A stretch of DNA of 64,000 nucleotides from Methylobacterium sp. GTDB lineage: Bacteria; Pseudomonadota; Alphaproteobacteria; Rhizobiales; Beijerinckiaceae. The notes under the pieces were generated by a model. It worked only from the letters and a program-made list of their open reading frames with translations, was not told where the DNA came from and searched no databases. The position numbers and the translations under genes were made by a program. Position 1 is the first letter of the stretch. Every line of letters begins with the position of its first letter. Shown here one piece after another: positions 28,811-37,877 of the stretch. The DNA lies in NCBI GenBank assembly GCA_020253445.1, contig JADCBP010000005.1:496001-560000 (forward strand), given 5' to 3'.

Positions 28811-29512
28811 ATGGATGTCACGACAGCCTTTTCGGAAGCCCTTGGCCTGATCTTCGGGGCCGATCCCAAATTCCTGCAGATCGTGGGTTTGTCGCTCCGC
28901 GTCACGCTCACGGCCGTGCTGCTCGCGGCGATGATCGGCCTGCCGCTTGGCGCGTGGCTTGCGGTCTCCCGCTTTCCGGGCCGGAACCTGGTGATCATCT
29001 TCATCAACGGCATGATGGGCCTGCCGCCGGTGGTTGCGGGGCTGATGGTGTTCCTGCTCCTGTCGCGCTCCGGGCCGCTCGGTGCCTGGGGCCTGCTCTT
29101 CACGCCCGCCGCGATGGTCATCGCGCAGGCCCTTCTCGTGCTGCCCATCGTCATCGCGCTCACGCGCGGCACAACCGAGGAACTCTGGCTCGAATATCGC
29201 GAGCATCTCACCTCGCTCGGCGTCAGCGGTTTGCGCGCCGTTCCCACATTGCTGTGGGATGGGCGGTTCGCGCTGGCGACCGGCCTGCTCGCCGGATTCG
29301 GCCGTGCCAGCGCCGAGGTCGGCGCGGTGCTCATCGTGGGCGGTAACATCGCGAATTACACGCGCACCATGACCACGACCATCGCACTGGAAACCTCGAA
29401 AGGTGATCTTCCGCTCGCCCTCGGCCTTGGCATCGTGCTGATGGGGCTGACCTTTCTGATCAATGGCCTCGCCTTCGGCGCGAGCCGCATCGGCGCGCGG
29501 TTCGCGGGGTGA
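28811..29512 (+). CDS. tupB: Tungstate-type ABC transporter permease (TupB-like)
   Basis: MDVTTAFSEALGLIFGADPKFLQIVGLSLRVTLTAVLLAAMIGLPLGAWLA...NGMMGLPPVVAGLMVFLLLSRSGPLGAWGLLFTPAAMVIAQ. Confidence 0.82.
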   Translation: MDVTTAFSEALGLIFGADPKFLQIVGLSLRVTLTAVLLAAMIGLPLGAWLAVSRFPGRNLVIIFINGMMGLPPVVAGLMVFLLLSRSGPLGAWGLLFTPAAMVIAQALLVLPIVIALTRGTTEELWLEYREHLTSLGVSGLRAVPTLLWDGRFALATGLLAGFGRASAEVGAVLIVGGNIANYTRTMTTTIALETSKGDLPLALGLGIVLMGLTFLINGLAFGASRIGARFAG

Positions 29513-30228
29513 GCATGCGCGCTCCTGCCTCCATTCTGCCGCTGCGGGTCGAGAACCTCGCTTTCGAGGCTGAAGGCAAGAGCCTGCTCGGCCCGCTGAG
29601 TTTCGAGCTGCCCAGGGGCGGGATCACCGCGATCATCGGCCCGAATGGCGCAGGGAAATCCCTGCTGCTGCGCCTTTGCCACGGGCTCATCGCGCCGGCT
29701 TCGGGCCGCGTGAACTGGGCGGTGGAGGAGGGCATGCTCGCGGGCCGCAAGCGCCACGCCATGGTTTTCCAGCGCCCGGTCATGCTGCGCCGATCCGCCC
29801 GCGCGAATCTGCAGCACGCCGCCTCGGTGACGCATGCAGGGCGGCGCGTGGAGGATGCGCTGGAACGCTTCGGCCTTGCGAGCCTGGCGGAACGGCCCGC
29901 GCGGCTCCTCTCCGGCGGCGAGCAGCAGCGCCTCGCGCTGGCCCGGGCATGGCTGCTCGAACCGGAGGTGCTCTTCCTCGATGAGCCGACCTCCCAGCTT
30001 GATCCCGGCGCGACGCGGCAGATCGAGGCCAGCCTCGAACGCCTCGCGGCCGAGGGTGTGACCCTGCTGATGACCACGCATGATCTCGGGCAGGCACGCC
30101 GCCTCGCGCGACGCGTGCTTTTCCTCAATCGAGGGGCGCTGGTGGAAGACGCCGAGGCCAGCGCCTTCTTCACCGCGCCCCGCAGCGAGAAAGCCCGCAG
30201 CTTTCTCGCCGGCGACCTGCTCTGGTGA
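29509..30228 (+). CDS. tupC: Tungstate-type ABC transporter ATP-binding protein (TupC-like); GTG start overlapping tupB stop
   Basis: AIIGPNGAGKSLLLRLCHGLI (Walker A), LLSGGEQQRLALARAWLLEPEVLFLDEPTSQLD (signature/Walker B). Confidence 0.85.
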   Translation: MSMRAPASILPLRVENLAFEAEGKSLLGPLSFELPRGGITAIIGPNGAGKSLLLRLCHGLIAPASGRVNWAVEEGMLAGRKRHAMVFQRPVMLRRSARANLQHAASVTHAGRRVEDALERFGLASLAERPARLLSGGEQQRLALARAWLLEPEVLFLDEPTSQLDPGATRQIEASLERLAAEGVTLLMTTHDLGQARRLARRVLFLNRGALVEDAEASAFFTAPRSEKARSFLAGDLLW

Positions 30229-30368
30229 TGGATTCCGAAAAAAGCACGCGCCGGAAAGGGAGAGGTGTGGGGATGATCGCGGCCTGACCCCTGGCTCCGC
30301 CAATGGCTCCACGTCGTCGCGGGCCCCGGGAAACCAGCGCCGGTCGAGGAACCAAACCGCCCCGTATT

Positions 30369-31058
30369 TCAATCATCGGTTGGGACGGGCGCCAGTTGCC
30401 CATCCACCACGTGCAGCCGCCGCGAGGCGCGCCGCGCGAGATGCGGATCATGCGTCACGATGATCACCGAGCGCCCGGCCTCGCCCACGAGGGTCTGGAT
30501 GATGCCGAAAACCTGCTCGGTCGAGGCGGTGTCGAGATTGCCGGTGGGCTCGTCCGCGAGGATCACCTGCGGGTCGTTTGCAAGCGCGCGGGCAATCGCC
30601 ACGCGCTGGCGCTGGCCGCCGGAGAGCTGGTCCGGCCGCTTGTGTGAATGTTCCTTCAGGCCGAGCCGCGCGAGAAGATCCAGGCCGCGCGCCCGCATTT
30701 CCTTGTCGCTGAGATTCCCCAGAGCGCGCATCGGCAGCGTCACGTTGTCGAGGGCGGAGAATTCGGCGAGCAGGAAATGGAACTGGAAGACGAAGCCGAG
30801 CGTCTCGAGCCGAAGCTTCGCGCGGGCATCCTCGTCCATCTTCGCGGTGGATTGGCCGAGGATGAGAACATCGCCGGAGGTGGGCGTATCCAGCAGGCCC
30901 AGAAGATACATCAGCGAGGATTTGCCCGAGCCCGAGGGGCCGGTGATGGCCACGAACTCGCCGGGATGGATCGCAAGGTCGATGTCGCGCACGAGGGTGG
31001 TGTCGATCTCCCCGCGCAGCACGCGGGTCGCCTGCCGCGTCTCGATGAGGGGCGTCAT
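30369..31058 (-). CDS. ABC transporter ATP-binding protein (MacB/LolD-type)
   Basis: ITGPSGSGKSSLMYLLGLLDTPTSGDVLILGQ...LSGGQRQRVAIARALANDPQVILADEPTGNLD. Confidence 0.93.
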   Translation of the reverse strand: MTPLIETRQATRVLRGEIDTTLVRDIDLAIHPGEFVAITGPSGSGKSSLMYLLGLLDTPTSGDVLILGQSTAKMDEDARAKLRLETLGFVFQFHFLLAEFSALDNVTLPMRALGNLSDKEMRARGLDLLARLGLKEHSHKRPDQLSGGQRQRVAIARALANDPQVILADEPTGNLDTASTEQVFGIIQTLVGEAGRSVIIVTHDPHLARRASRRLHVVDGQLAPVPTDD

Positions 31059-32290
31059 GAGGCCCCCCGGATGATCTCGACCGGGTTCACGCTCGCGGCC
31101 TTCCGTGCCGGCAGCCAGGCTGCGATGAGCGAGGCCCCGAGCGCGATCAGCCCCGCGAGGCCGTAATGGAGCGGCGAATAGATCACGGGCAGGCGCGTGG
31201 CATCGCCAAAAGGCGATTTGAACTCCACCGCGCCCAGGCCTTTCGTCATCAGGAATCCCAGCAGGAAGCCCGCGAACATGCCGATCAGGCCGATCAGCAG
31301 TGCCTCCAGCACGAAGATGCGCCGCACGAGCGCCGCGCGAAGGCCCAGCGACTTCAGGATCGCGATGTCACGCGTCTTCTCATGCGTGATGGTCGAGATG
31401 ATGTTGTAGGTGCCGAAGGACGCGACCAGCAGGATCGCGCCCACCACCGTATACATGATGAAATTGCGGATGTTGAAGGCGTTGAGCAGATCCTCATGCG
31501 CCTCCTGCCAGGAGACGGCCTTGTAGCCTGTCTCAGCCTCGATGCGGCTCGCGAGTTCGCGCGCGGACAGGGCGTCATTGGCCTTCAGGCGCAATTCGTT
31601 GATGAGGCCGGTCTGTCCCGCGAGGATCTGCGCAGAGCGGGTCAGCGCAAAGATCTGGCTGTCATCGATCTGCGCCACGCCCGTGCGGAAAATCCCGACG
31701 GCGGTCGCTGTCATCGTCTTCCCGCCCGAGGAGGAAATGGAGACCGTGTTGCCCACGCGGATGCCCAGCCTCTCGGCCATGCGCGCGCCCAGCAGAATCG
31801 CGTTCGAGGCCTTCAAGAGGTTGTCGAGGCCGCCCTCGACCATCTTGCTCGCGATGTTCGAGACCTCCGCCTCGCGCTTGGGATCGATGCCGAGCATCAC
31901 CGCCCCGACATCGCGTCCTGCCTGCCGCACGAGGATGTTCACGCGCACGGAAGGCGCGACCTTCGCGGGTGCCCAGCTCTCGATCTCGGCCATCACCGCG
32001 AGCGGGTTCTTGATGCCGCGACGGCGATCCACCGTGGAGAGGTTCGAGATTTCCACCTCGTCGTAGATCAACGCGGCAGGCTGCCGGGGCGGGGTGCGCC
32101 GCTCGTCGCTCACCGTGATATGGGGAAGGGAATCCACGAGTTGCGCGATGAAATCGCGCTGCGACCCCTCCATCAGCGAGGCCATCATCACGGAGAAGCC
32201 CACGCCCGTCGCCACGCCCAGCACGCCCACCAGCGTCTGCCGCAGGCGTGAACGGATATGGGTGATGGCGATGTCGATCGCGAGGCCCAT
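31055..32290 (-). CDS. ABC transporter permease (FtsX/MacB-like)
   Basis: 411 aa; MGLAIDIAITHIRSRLRQTLVGVLGVATGVGFSVMMASLMEG...FGTYNIISTITHEKTRDIAILKSLGLRAALVRRIFVLEALLIGLIG. Confidence 0.92.
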   Translation of the reverse strand: MGLAIDIAITHIRSRLRQTLVGVLGVATGVGFSVMMASLMEGSQRDFIAQLVDSLPHITVSDERRTPPRQPAALIYDEVEISNLSTVDRRRGIKNPLAVMAEIESWAPAKVAPSVRVNILVRQAGRDVGAVMLGIDPKREAEVSNIASKMVEGGLDNLLKASNAILLGARMAERLGIRVGNTVSISSSGGKTMTATAVGIFRTGVAQIDDSQIFALTRSAQILAGQTGLINELRLKANDALSARELASRIEAETGYKAVSWQEAHEDLLNAFNIRNFIMYTVVGAILLVASFGTYNIISTITHEKTRDIAILKSLGLRAALVRRIFVLEALLIGLIGMFAGFLLGFLMTKGLGAVEFKSPFGDATRLPVIYSPLHYGLAGLIALGASLIAAWLPARKAASVNPVEIIRGAS

Positions 32291-32298
32291 GCGCCCCC

Positions 32299-33315
32299 CT
32301 ATCGCGCGACGCGTACGGATTGGCCATCGCGGAATTCCGCCTTCACCGGCGAGGCGACCACGCCGCCCTCCGCGAGGCCGGATGTCACTTCCACCAGGCG
32401 GCTGCCCCGAATGCCCGTCTCCACCGGCATCTGCTTCAGCTTCCCGTTCTCCACTGCGAAGACACTGGCCTTGCCGCCGGCATTGCGGATGGCCTCGGCG
32501 GGCACCAGCAGCACGGCCCTCTTCTCGCGGATGATGATGTTCGCTTCCACGCTCATCCCGATCCGCAGCGGGCTCTCCTCCGGCAGGGCAAGGTAGGCGC
32601 GGAAGGTCTTGGTCACGGGATCGCCCTTGGGCGTGATGGAGGAAACCGTGGCGCGCAAGGTGCCATTGGGGAAGCCATCATTGCGCAGAAGCGCGGTCTG
32701 CCCGACCACGACCTTCGCGATATCCTCCTCGTTCACATCCGCGATCACCTGCAGCGGTTTCGGCTGGCCCACCCAGAAGAGCACGTCGGTGGTCACGGGA
32801 ATGTCGCCGACCTGTCCATCCGCGCGCAGCACGATGCCTTCCTTGGGTGCCACGAGAAGGTAATCCGTGAGGCGCGCGCGCAAGGCCGCGATCTGGCTGT
32901 CGAGCTGGCGGAGTTCGGTTTCGGCGCGCTCGAGTGTGAGCCGCGTGGTGGCGCCGGTGGCGATGAGGTTCGCAAGCCGCCTCACATCGCTCTCGGCGAA
33001 ATCGCGCTTGGTCTGGACCTGCGCGAGTTCGGCCTGGGCCGCGGTATCGTCGAGTTTCGCGAGCACCTGGCCCTTCTGAACGAACTGCCCCTCGCAGCGG
33101 CAATGCTCGACGATGCGGGCACGCAGGAGCGGCAGCACCTTGGACCAGGTGAGCGGTTCGACCGCGCCGGTCGCGTAGACCACCTCGGCCACGTCGCCGC
33201 GCTGGGCGCTGGCGACGGTCACGATCGGCCCGCGCAGCCAGAGCGAGGCCCCGTAGCCGAGACCGCCGAGAACCAGCAGGCCTGCGAGCAGTTTCTTCCA
33301 GTTCACCGCGAACAC
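32299..33315 (-). CDS. Efflux periplasmic adaptor (HlyD/MacA-like membrane fusion protein)
   Basis: VFAVNWKKLLAGLLVLGGLGYGASLWLRGPIVTVASAQRGDVAEVVYATGAVEPLTWSKVLPLLRARIVEHCRCEGQFVQKGQVLAKLDD; probable GTG start. Confidence 0.9.
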   Translation of the reverse strand: MFAVNWKKLLAGLLVLGGLGYGASLWLRGPIVTVASAQRGDVAEVVYATGAVEPLTWSKVLPLLRARIVEHCRCEGQFVQKGQVLAKLDDTAAQAELAQVQTKRDFAESDVRRLANLIATGATTRLTLERAETELRQLDSQIAALRARLTDYLLVAPKEGIVLRADGQVGDIPVTTDVLFWVGQPKPLQVIADVNEEDIAKVVVGQTALLRNDGFPNGTLRATVSSITPKGDPVTKTFRAYLALPEESPLRIGMSVEANIIIREKRAVLLVPAEAIRNAGGKASVFAVENGKLKQMPVETGIRGSRLVEVTSGLAEGGVVASPVKAEFRDGQSVRVAR

Positions 33316-33587
33316 TCCACCTCGTCCGTTCCGGGTCACAGATACCCCGGCCTCCCGGATGCTGCATAGCGCTTCCTCGAGGCTTTGGACTTTAACTCCA
33401 CCAGCGCAAGCCCTGTCTTGATGCGGCACAAAGCACGAGAAACGGACGGCATGGCGCCGACAGGCCGGCTCGCATGGCTTCGCCTCCCCATGGAGGACGT
33501 CCTGCCGGATCGGAACGCTGCTTCGCGCGGTGCGCTCAAGGGAGCCTCAGGCGCACCAGCACCCTATGCGAGCCGATATTGCCCGCG

Positions 33588-33599
33588 CCCCCCCCCCCC
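33588..33599 (+). repeat. Homopolymeric C12 tract
   Basis: GCCCGCG-CCCCCCCCCCCC-GTCAGC in the intergenic region upstream of galU. Confidence 0.85.
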
Positions 33600-33757
33600 G
33601 TCAGCAGAACCGTCATGCAGATTCCCGCGTTTACCCTTTTTTTTGCGTTGGATGAATGTCTTAAACCCGTCGCGGTTCATGGAGCATTAAGTGGCGGGGC
33701 TCGAGAAGTGGGTCAAGGCAGCGGCCTGGCGGTCATGCCGTTGAAAACAGGTGTCGA

Positions 33758-34627
33758 ATGAATCGAATTCGCAAAGCGGTGATCCCGGTCGCGGGCCTTG
33801 GCACGCGTTTCCTGCCGGCGACGAAGGCCATGCCGAAGGAAATGCTCACGGTCGTGGATCGCCCCGTGATCCAGCACGTGGTGGATGAAGCGCGCAAGGC
33901 CGGCATTGAGCATGTGGTCTTCGTGACCGGGCGCAACAAGAACGTCATCGAGGATCATTTCGATCGTCAGTATGAATTGGAAGACACCCTGAAGAGCCGT
34001 GGAAAGGTGAAGGAACTGGCAGCTCTCGAGGCGGATACGCCCGGCGCGGGCGCGACGAGCTTCACCCGCCAGCAGGCGCCGCTCGGCCTCGGGCACGCGG
34101 TATGGTGCGCGCGCGACATCATCGGCAATGAGCCGTTCGCGCTGCTTCTCCCGGATATGCTGCATCTTGGCGAGACGGCCTTTCTCGGCGACATGATCGA
34201 GGCTTATGGCCAGACTGGAGGAAATCTCATCGGTGTCTACCCGGTTGCGGATGAAGAAACGCATCAATACGGCATCGTGGATGTGGCGGGTTCGGCGGAA
34301 AAGGTCGCGAAGATCGCCCGCATGGTCGAGAAGCCGGCCAGGGGAACGGCCCCTTCGAACCTCGCGATTTCCGGCCGCTACATTCTCCAGCCCACGATCT
34401 TCGAGCTTCTGTCCAGGCAGGAGCGCGGGGCGGGCGGCGAGATACAGCTCACGGATTCCATGCTGACGCTTGCGAAGACTGAGCCCTTCCATGCCGTGCG
34501 CTTCGATGGCCAGGTCTATGATACCGGCTCGAAGCTCGGCTTTCTGGCGGCCAACGTGGCCTATGCGCTGGCCAATCCGGAGCTGGGCAAGGATTTCCGT
34601 GGCATTCTCAAGTCATTGGCAGGTTGA
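33758..34627 (+). CDS. galU: UTP-glucose-1-phosphate uridylyltransferase
   Basis: [69 protein letters not shown]. Confidence 0.96.
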   Translation: MNRIRKAVIPVAGLGTRFLPATKAMPKEMLTVVDRPVIQHVVDEARKAGIEHVVFVTGRNKNVIEDHFDRQYELEDTLKSRGKVKELAALEADTPGAGATSFTRQQAPLGLGHAVWCARDIIGNEPFALLLPDMLHLGETAFLGDMIEAYGQTGGNLIGVYPVADEETHQYGIVDVAGSAEKVAKIARMVEKPARGTAPSNLAISGRYILQPTIFELLSRQERGAGGEIQLTDSMLTLAKTEPFHAVRFDGQVYDTGSKLGFLAANVAYALANPELGKDFRGILKSLAG

Positions 34628-34733
34628 ACGCACGTTCCCTGCCTATCCATCATCCCCTCATTGCTGTTCTTGATCTGGTTTTTCCCGGCCGTCGGCGGTA
34701 TGGGAGCCGGACCTCACGCGAAGCGAGCGCCTC

Positions 34734-36260
34734 ATGACGTCCTTTCCGAAAGCCCGTGCGGACCTGAAGCCCAATACGGCTGCCTTCGAGCTCAACCCGC
34801 TCGTGAAGCCCACCGGCTTCCGCGAATATGATGCGCGCTGGTGGTTCGGGCATCCGGTTTCGGAAAAGGCGCCGGAACTGAACCTGATGGGCGTGCAGGC
34901 CCTTGGCCTCGGCATCGGTACTTATCTTGCCGAAACCGGCGTGAAGCAGCGCGTGGTCGTCGGCCATGATTTCCGCAGCTATTCGAACGCCATCAAGCTG
35001 GCGCTGGTCGCCGGCCTCATGGGTTCGGGCTGCGAGGTGGTGGATATCGGCCTCGCCATGTCGCCCATGGCCTATTTCGCGCAGTTCGCGCTCGATGTGC
35101 CGGCCGTGGCGATGGTCACCGCCTCGCATAACGACAATGGCTGGACCGGCGTGAAGATGGGCTCGAACCGCCCGGTGACCTTCGGCCCCACCGAGATCAA
35201 CCGCATCAGGGAAATCGTGCTCAACGCGCAATATCGCTACGGGCAGGGCAGCTATTCCTTCGTCGAGAACTTCTTCGAGAGCCACTATTTCAAGGAACTG
35301 GCCGACCGCCCGAAGCTCAAGCGCAAGCTCAAGGTCATCTGCGCCTGCGGCAACGGCACGGCCGGCGCCTTCGCCCCGCAGGTGCTCGAAGCGCTCGGCG
35401 CGGAGGTGATCCGCCTCGATTGCGAACTCGATCATACCTTTCCGCGCTACAACCCGAACCCCGAGGACATGGAAATGCTCCATGCCATGGCCCATGCCGT
35501 GAAGGAGCATGGCGCGGATGTGGCACTCGGCTTCGACGGCGATGGCGATCGCTGCGGCGTGGTGGATAACGAGGGCCATGAGATCTTCGCGGACAAGATC
35601 GGCGTGATGCTGGCGCGCGATCTCGCGGCGCTGAACCCCAATGCGCTTTTCGTGGCGGATGTGAAATCCACCGGCCTTTTCGCGACCGACCCGGAACTCC
35701 GGCGCCTCGGCGCCAAGACCGATTACTGGAAGACCGGCCATTCCTATATCAAGAAGCGCGTGGCCGAACTCGGTGCGCTCGCGGGCTTCGAGAAGAGCGG
35801 GCACTTCTTCTTCAACCCGCCGGTAGGGCGTGGCTATGATGACGGGCTCGTGACGGCGATTGCGGTGCTCGACATGCTCGATCGCAACCCCGGCAAGTCC
35901 ATGGCCGATCTTTATCGTGCGCTGCCGAAGACCTGGGCCACGCCCACCATGGCGCCGCATTGCGAGGACGAGGTGAAATATGGCATTGTCGAGAAGGTCG
36001 TGGCGCGTATTGAGGCGATGCAGAAGGCCGGTGCTTCCATCGCGGGCCATCCGATTCGTGATGTGGTGACCGTGAATGGTGTGCGCGTGACGGTTGATGA
36101 CGGCACCTGGGGCCTCATCCGTGCCTCGTCCAACAAGCCGGAACTGGTCGTCGTCATCGAGAGCCCGGTCTCCGAAGCCCGCATGCGCGAGATGTTCAAG
36201 GCGATGGATGCGATCCTGCGCGAGCACAGGGAAGTCGGTGCCTATAACCAGACGATCTGA
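34734..36260 (+). CDS. Phosphomannomutase/phosphoglucomutase
   Basis: 508 aa; VTASHNDNGWTGVKMG, DVALGFDGDGDRCGVVDNEG, ADVKSTGLFATDPEL. Confidence 0.94.
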   Translation: MTSFPKARADLKPNTAAFELNPLVKPTGFREYDARWWFGHPVSEKAPELNLMGVQALGLGIGTYLAETGVKQRVVVGHDFRSYSNAIKLALVAGLMGSGCEVVDIGLAMSPMAYFAQFALDVPAVAMVTASHNDNGWTGVKMGSNRPVTFGPTEINRIREIVLNAQYRYGQGSYSFVENFFESHYFKELADRPKLKRKLKVICACGNGTAGAFAPQVLEALGAEVIRLDCELDHTFPRYNPNPEDMEMLHAMAHAVKEHGADVALGFDGDGDRCGVVDNEGHEIFADKIGVMLARDLAALNPNALFVADVKSTGLFATDPELRRLGAKTDYWKTGHSYIKKRVAELGALAGFEKSGHFFFNPPVGRGYDDGLVTAIAVLDMLDRNPGKSMADLYRALPKTWATPTMAPHCEDEVKYGIVEKVVARIEAMQKAGASIAGHPIRDVVTVNGVRVTVDDGTWGLIRASSNKPELVVVIESPVSEARMREMFKAMDAILREHREVGAYNQTI

Positions 36261-36271
36261 CGGAGCTTCTC

Positions 36272-37696
36272 ATGTCGCAGCCGATCATCCGGCCCGTCAT
36301 CCTCTGCGGCGGCTCCGGCACGCGGCTCTGGCCGCTCTCGCGCGAGGCCTTTCCGAAGCAGTTCGCGCCCATCATCGGCAAGCGCTCCACCTTTCAGGAA
36401 ACGCTATTGCGCGTGAAGGACCCGGCTGTTTTTGGAAAGCCGCTCGTCATCACCAACCGGTCGCATCGCTTCATGGTCGAGCGCCAGCTGGCCGAGATCG
36501 GCATCGCGGCGGATATCCTGCTTGAGCCGATGGCGCGGGATTCGGGCCCGGCCGTGCTGGCTGCGGCGCTCTACCTTCATCGCCAAACCCCCGATGCGCT
36601 TGCCCTGATGCTGGCGGCGGATCACCTCGTGCTGAAGCCCAAAGCCTTTGTCGAAGCGGTGGTTGCCGGTCGGGCCGTGGCCGCTGCCGGCGGCATCGTC
36701 ACCTTCGGCATCCTCCCCACCTCGCCCGCCACCGGCTATGGCTATATCGATCCGGGCGAGGAAAGCGGCGCGGGCCTGCGCGCCGTGCGGCGTTTCGTCG
36801 AGAAGCCGGATGCCCGGCGCGCGCTGGAATATGTCGCCTCGGGTTATCTTTGGAACTCGGGCAACTTCCTCTTCGCTCCTTCCACCGTGATCGGCGAATA
36901 CCGTGACAGCCAGCCCGAATGCGTGAACCATGTCGAGGCGGCGCTGGCTGAGGCCAGCGTCGATCTCGAGGTTCCCACGCTTAACGAGGAGCACTTCGCC
37001 AAGGCGCGCAAGATCGCCTTCGATATCGCGGTGATGGAAAAGACCCGCCATGCCCATGTCGTTGCCGGAGATTTCGGCTGGTCCGATATCGGGGATTGGA
37101 ACGCGCTCTGGGAGGTTTCCGAAAAGGATAATGCCGGCAATGCAGGGCAGGGGCCTGTGCTGATGGTGGAGACCGAGGGCAGCTATGTCTCGACCGAGGA
37201 TCAGCTTGTCGCGACCCTCGGCGTGAAGGATCTCGTGGTCGTCGCCACACGGGATGCCGTTCTCGTTGCGGATCGGCACAAGGTCGGGCAGGTGAAGCAG
37301 CTGGTCGAGCGCCTGAAGCAGGATGGCCGGCCGGAAGCCTCCCACCACGCGCGCGTCTTCCGCCCCTGGGGCTGGTACCAGACGCTCGTCCTGCAGGATC
37401 GCTCGCAGGTGAAGCGCATTGTCGTCTATCCGGGCGGAAAACTGTCACTGCAGAAGCATTTCCATCGCTCCGAGCATTGGGTCGTCGTGCGCGGTACGGC
37501 GCGCGTCACCATTGGCGACAAGACAGAAGATCTCATCGAGAACCAGTCCGCCTATATCCCCAGTGGGGTCGTGCATCGGCTCGAGAATCCCGGCCGGATC
37601 GATGTTGAGATCATCGAGGTGCAGACTGGCAGCTATCTCGGCGAGGATGACATCGTGCGGCTTCAGGATATCTACAGCCGCGCGGGCACCGCCTGA
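36272..37696 (+). CDS. manC: Mannose-1-phosphate guanylyltransferase / mannose-6-phosphate isomerase
   Basis: RPVILCGGSGTRLWPLSREAFPKQFAPIIG...FVEKPD...FRPWGWYQTLVLQDRSQVKRIVVYPGGKLSLQKHFHRSEHWVVV. Confidence 0.96.
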   Translation: MSQPIIRPVILCGGSGTRLWPLSREAFPKQFAPIIGKRSTFQETLLRVKDPAVFGKPLVITNRSHRFMVERQLAEIGIAADILLEPMARDSGPAVLAAALYLHRQTPDALALMLAADHLVLKPKAFVEAVVAGRAVAAAGGIVTFGILPTSPATGYGYIDPGEESGAGLRAVRRFVEKPDARRALEYVASGYLWNSGNFLFAPSTVIGEYRDSQPECVNHVEAALAEASVDLEVPTLNEEHFAKARKIAFDIAVMEKTRHAHVVAGDFGWSDIGDWNALWEVSEKDNAGNAGQGPVLMVETEGSYVSTEDQLVATLGVKDLVVVATRDAVLVADRHKVGQVKQLVERLKQDGRPEASHHARVFRPWGWYQTLVLQDRSQVKRIVVYPGGKLSLQKHFHRSEHWVVVRGTARVTIGDKTEDLIENQSAYIPSGVVHRLENPGRIDVEIIEVQTGSYLGEDDIVRLQDIYSRAGTA

Positions 37697-37877
37697 GCCC
37701 AAGCCGATGGCTTGCAAAGCCTCGCCATTCCTGAATTTTGCGATGGCGTTCCGCTGACCTGCCATCGGGAATCTCTTGTCGCTCCGCGCGCCATCGCCGA
37801 CCATCTGCCGCAGTTCATTCTCGCCGCGACGCGCACCACACCCGCGCGGCGTGGCGTTCGTCGGTCGCGGCGACGGG

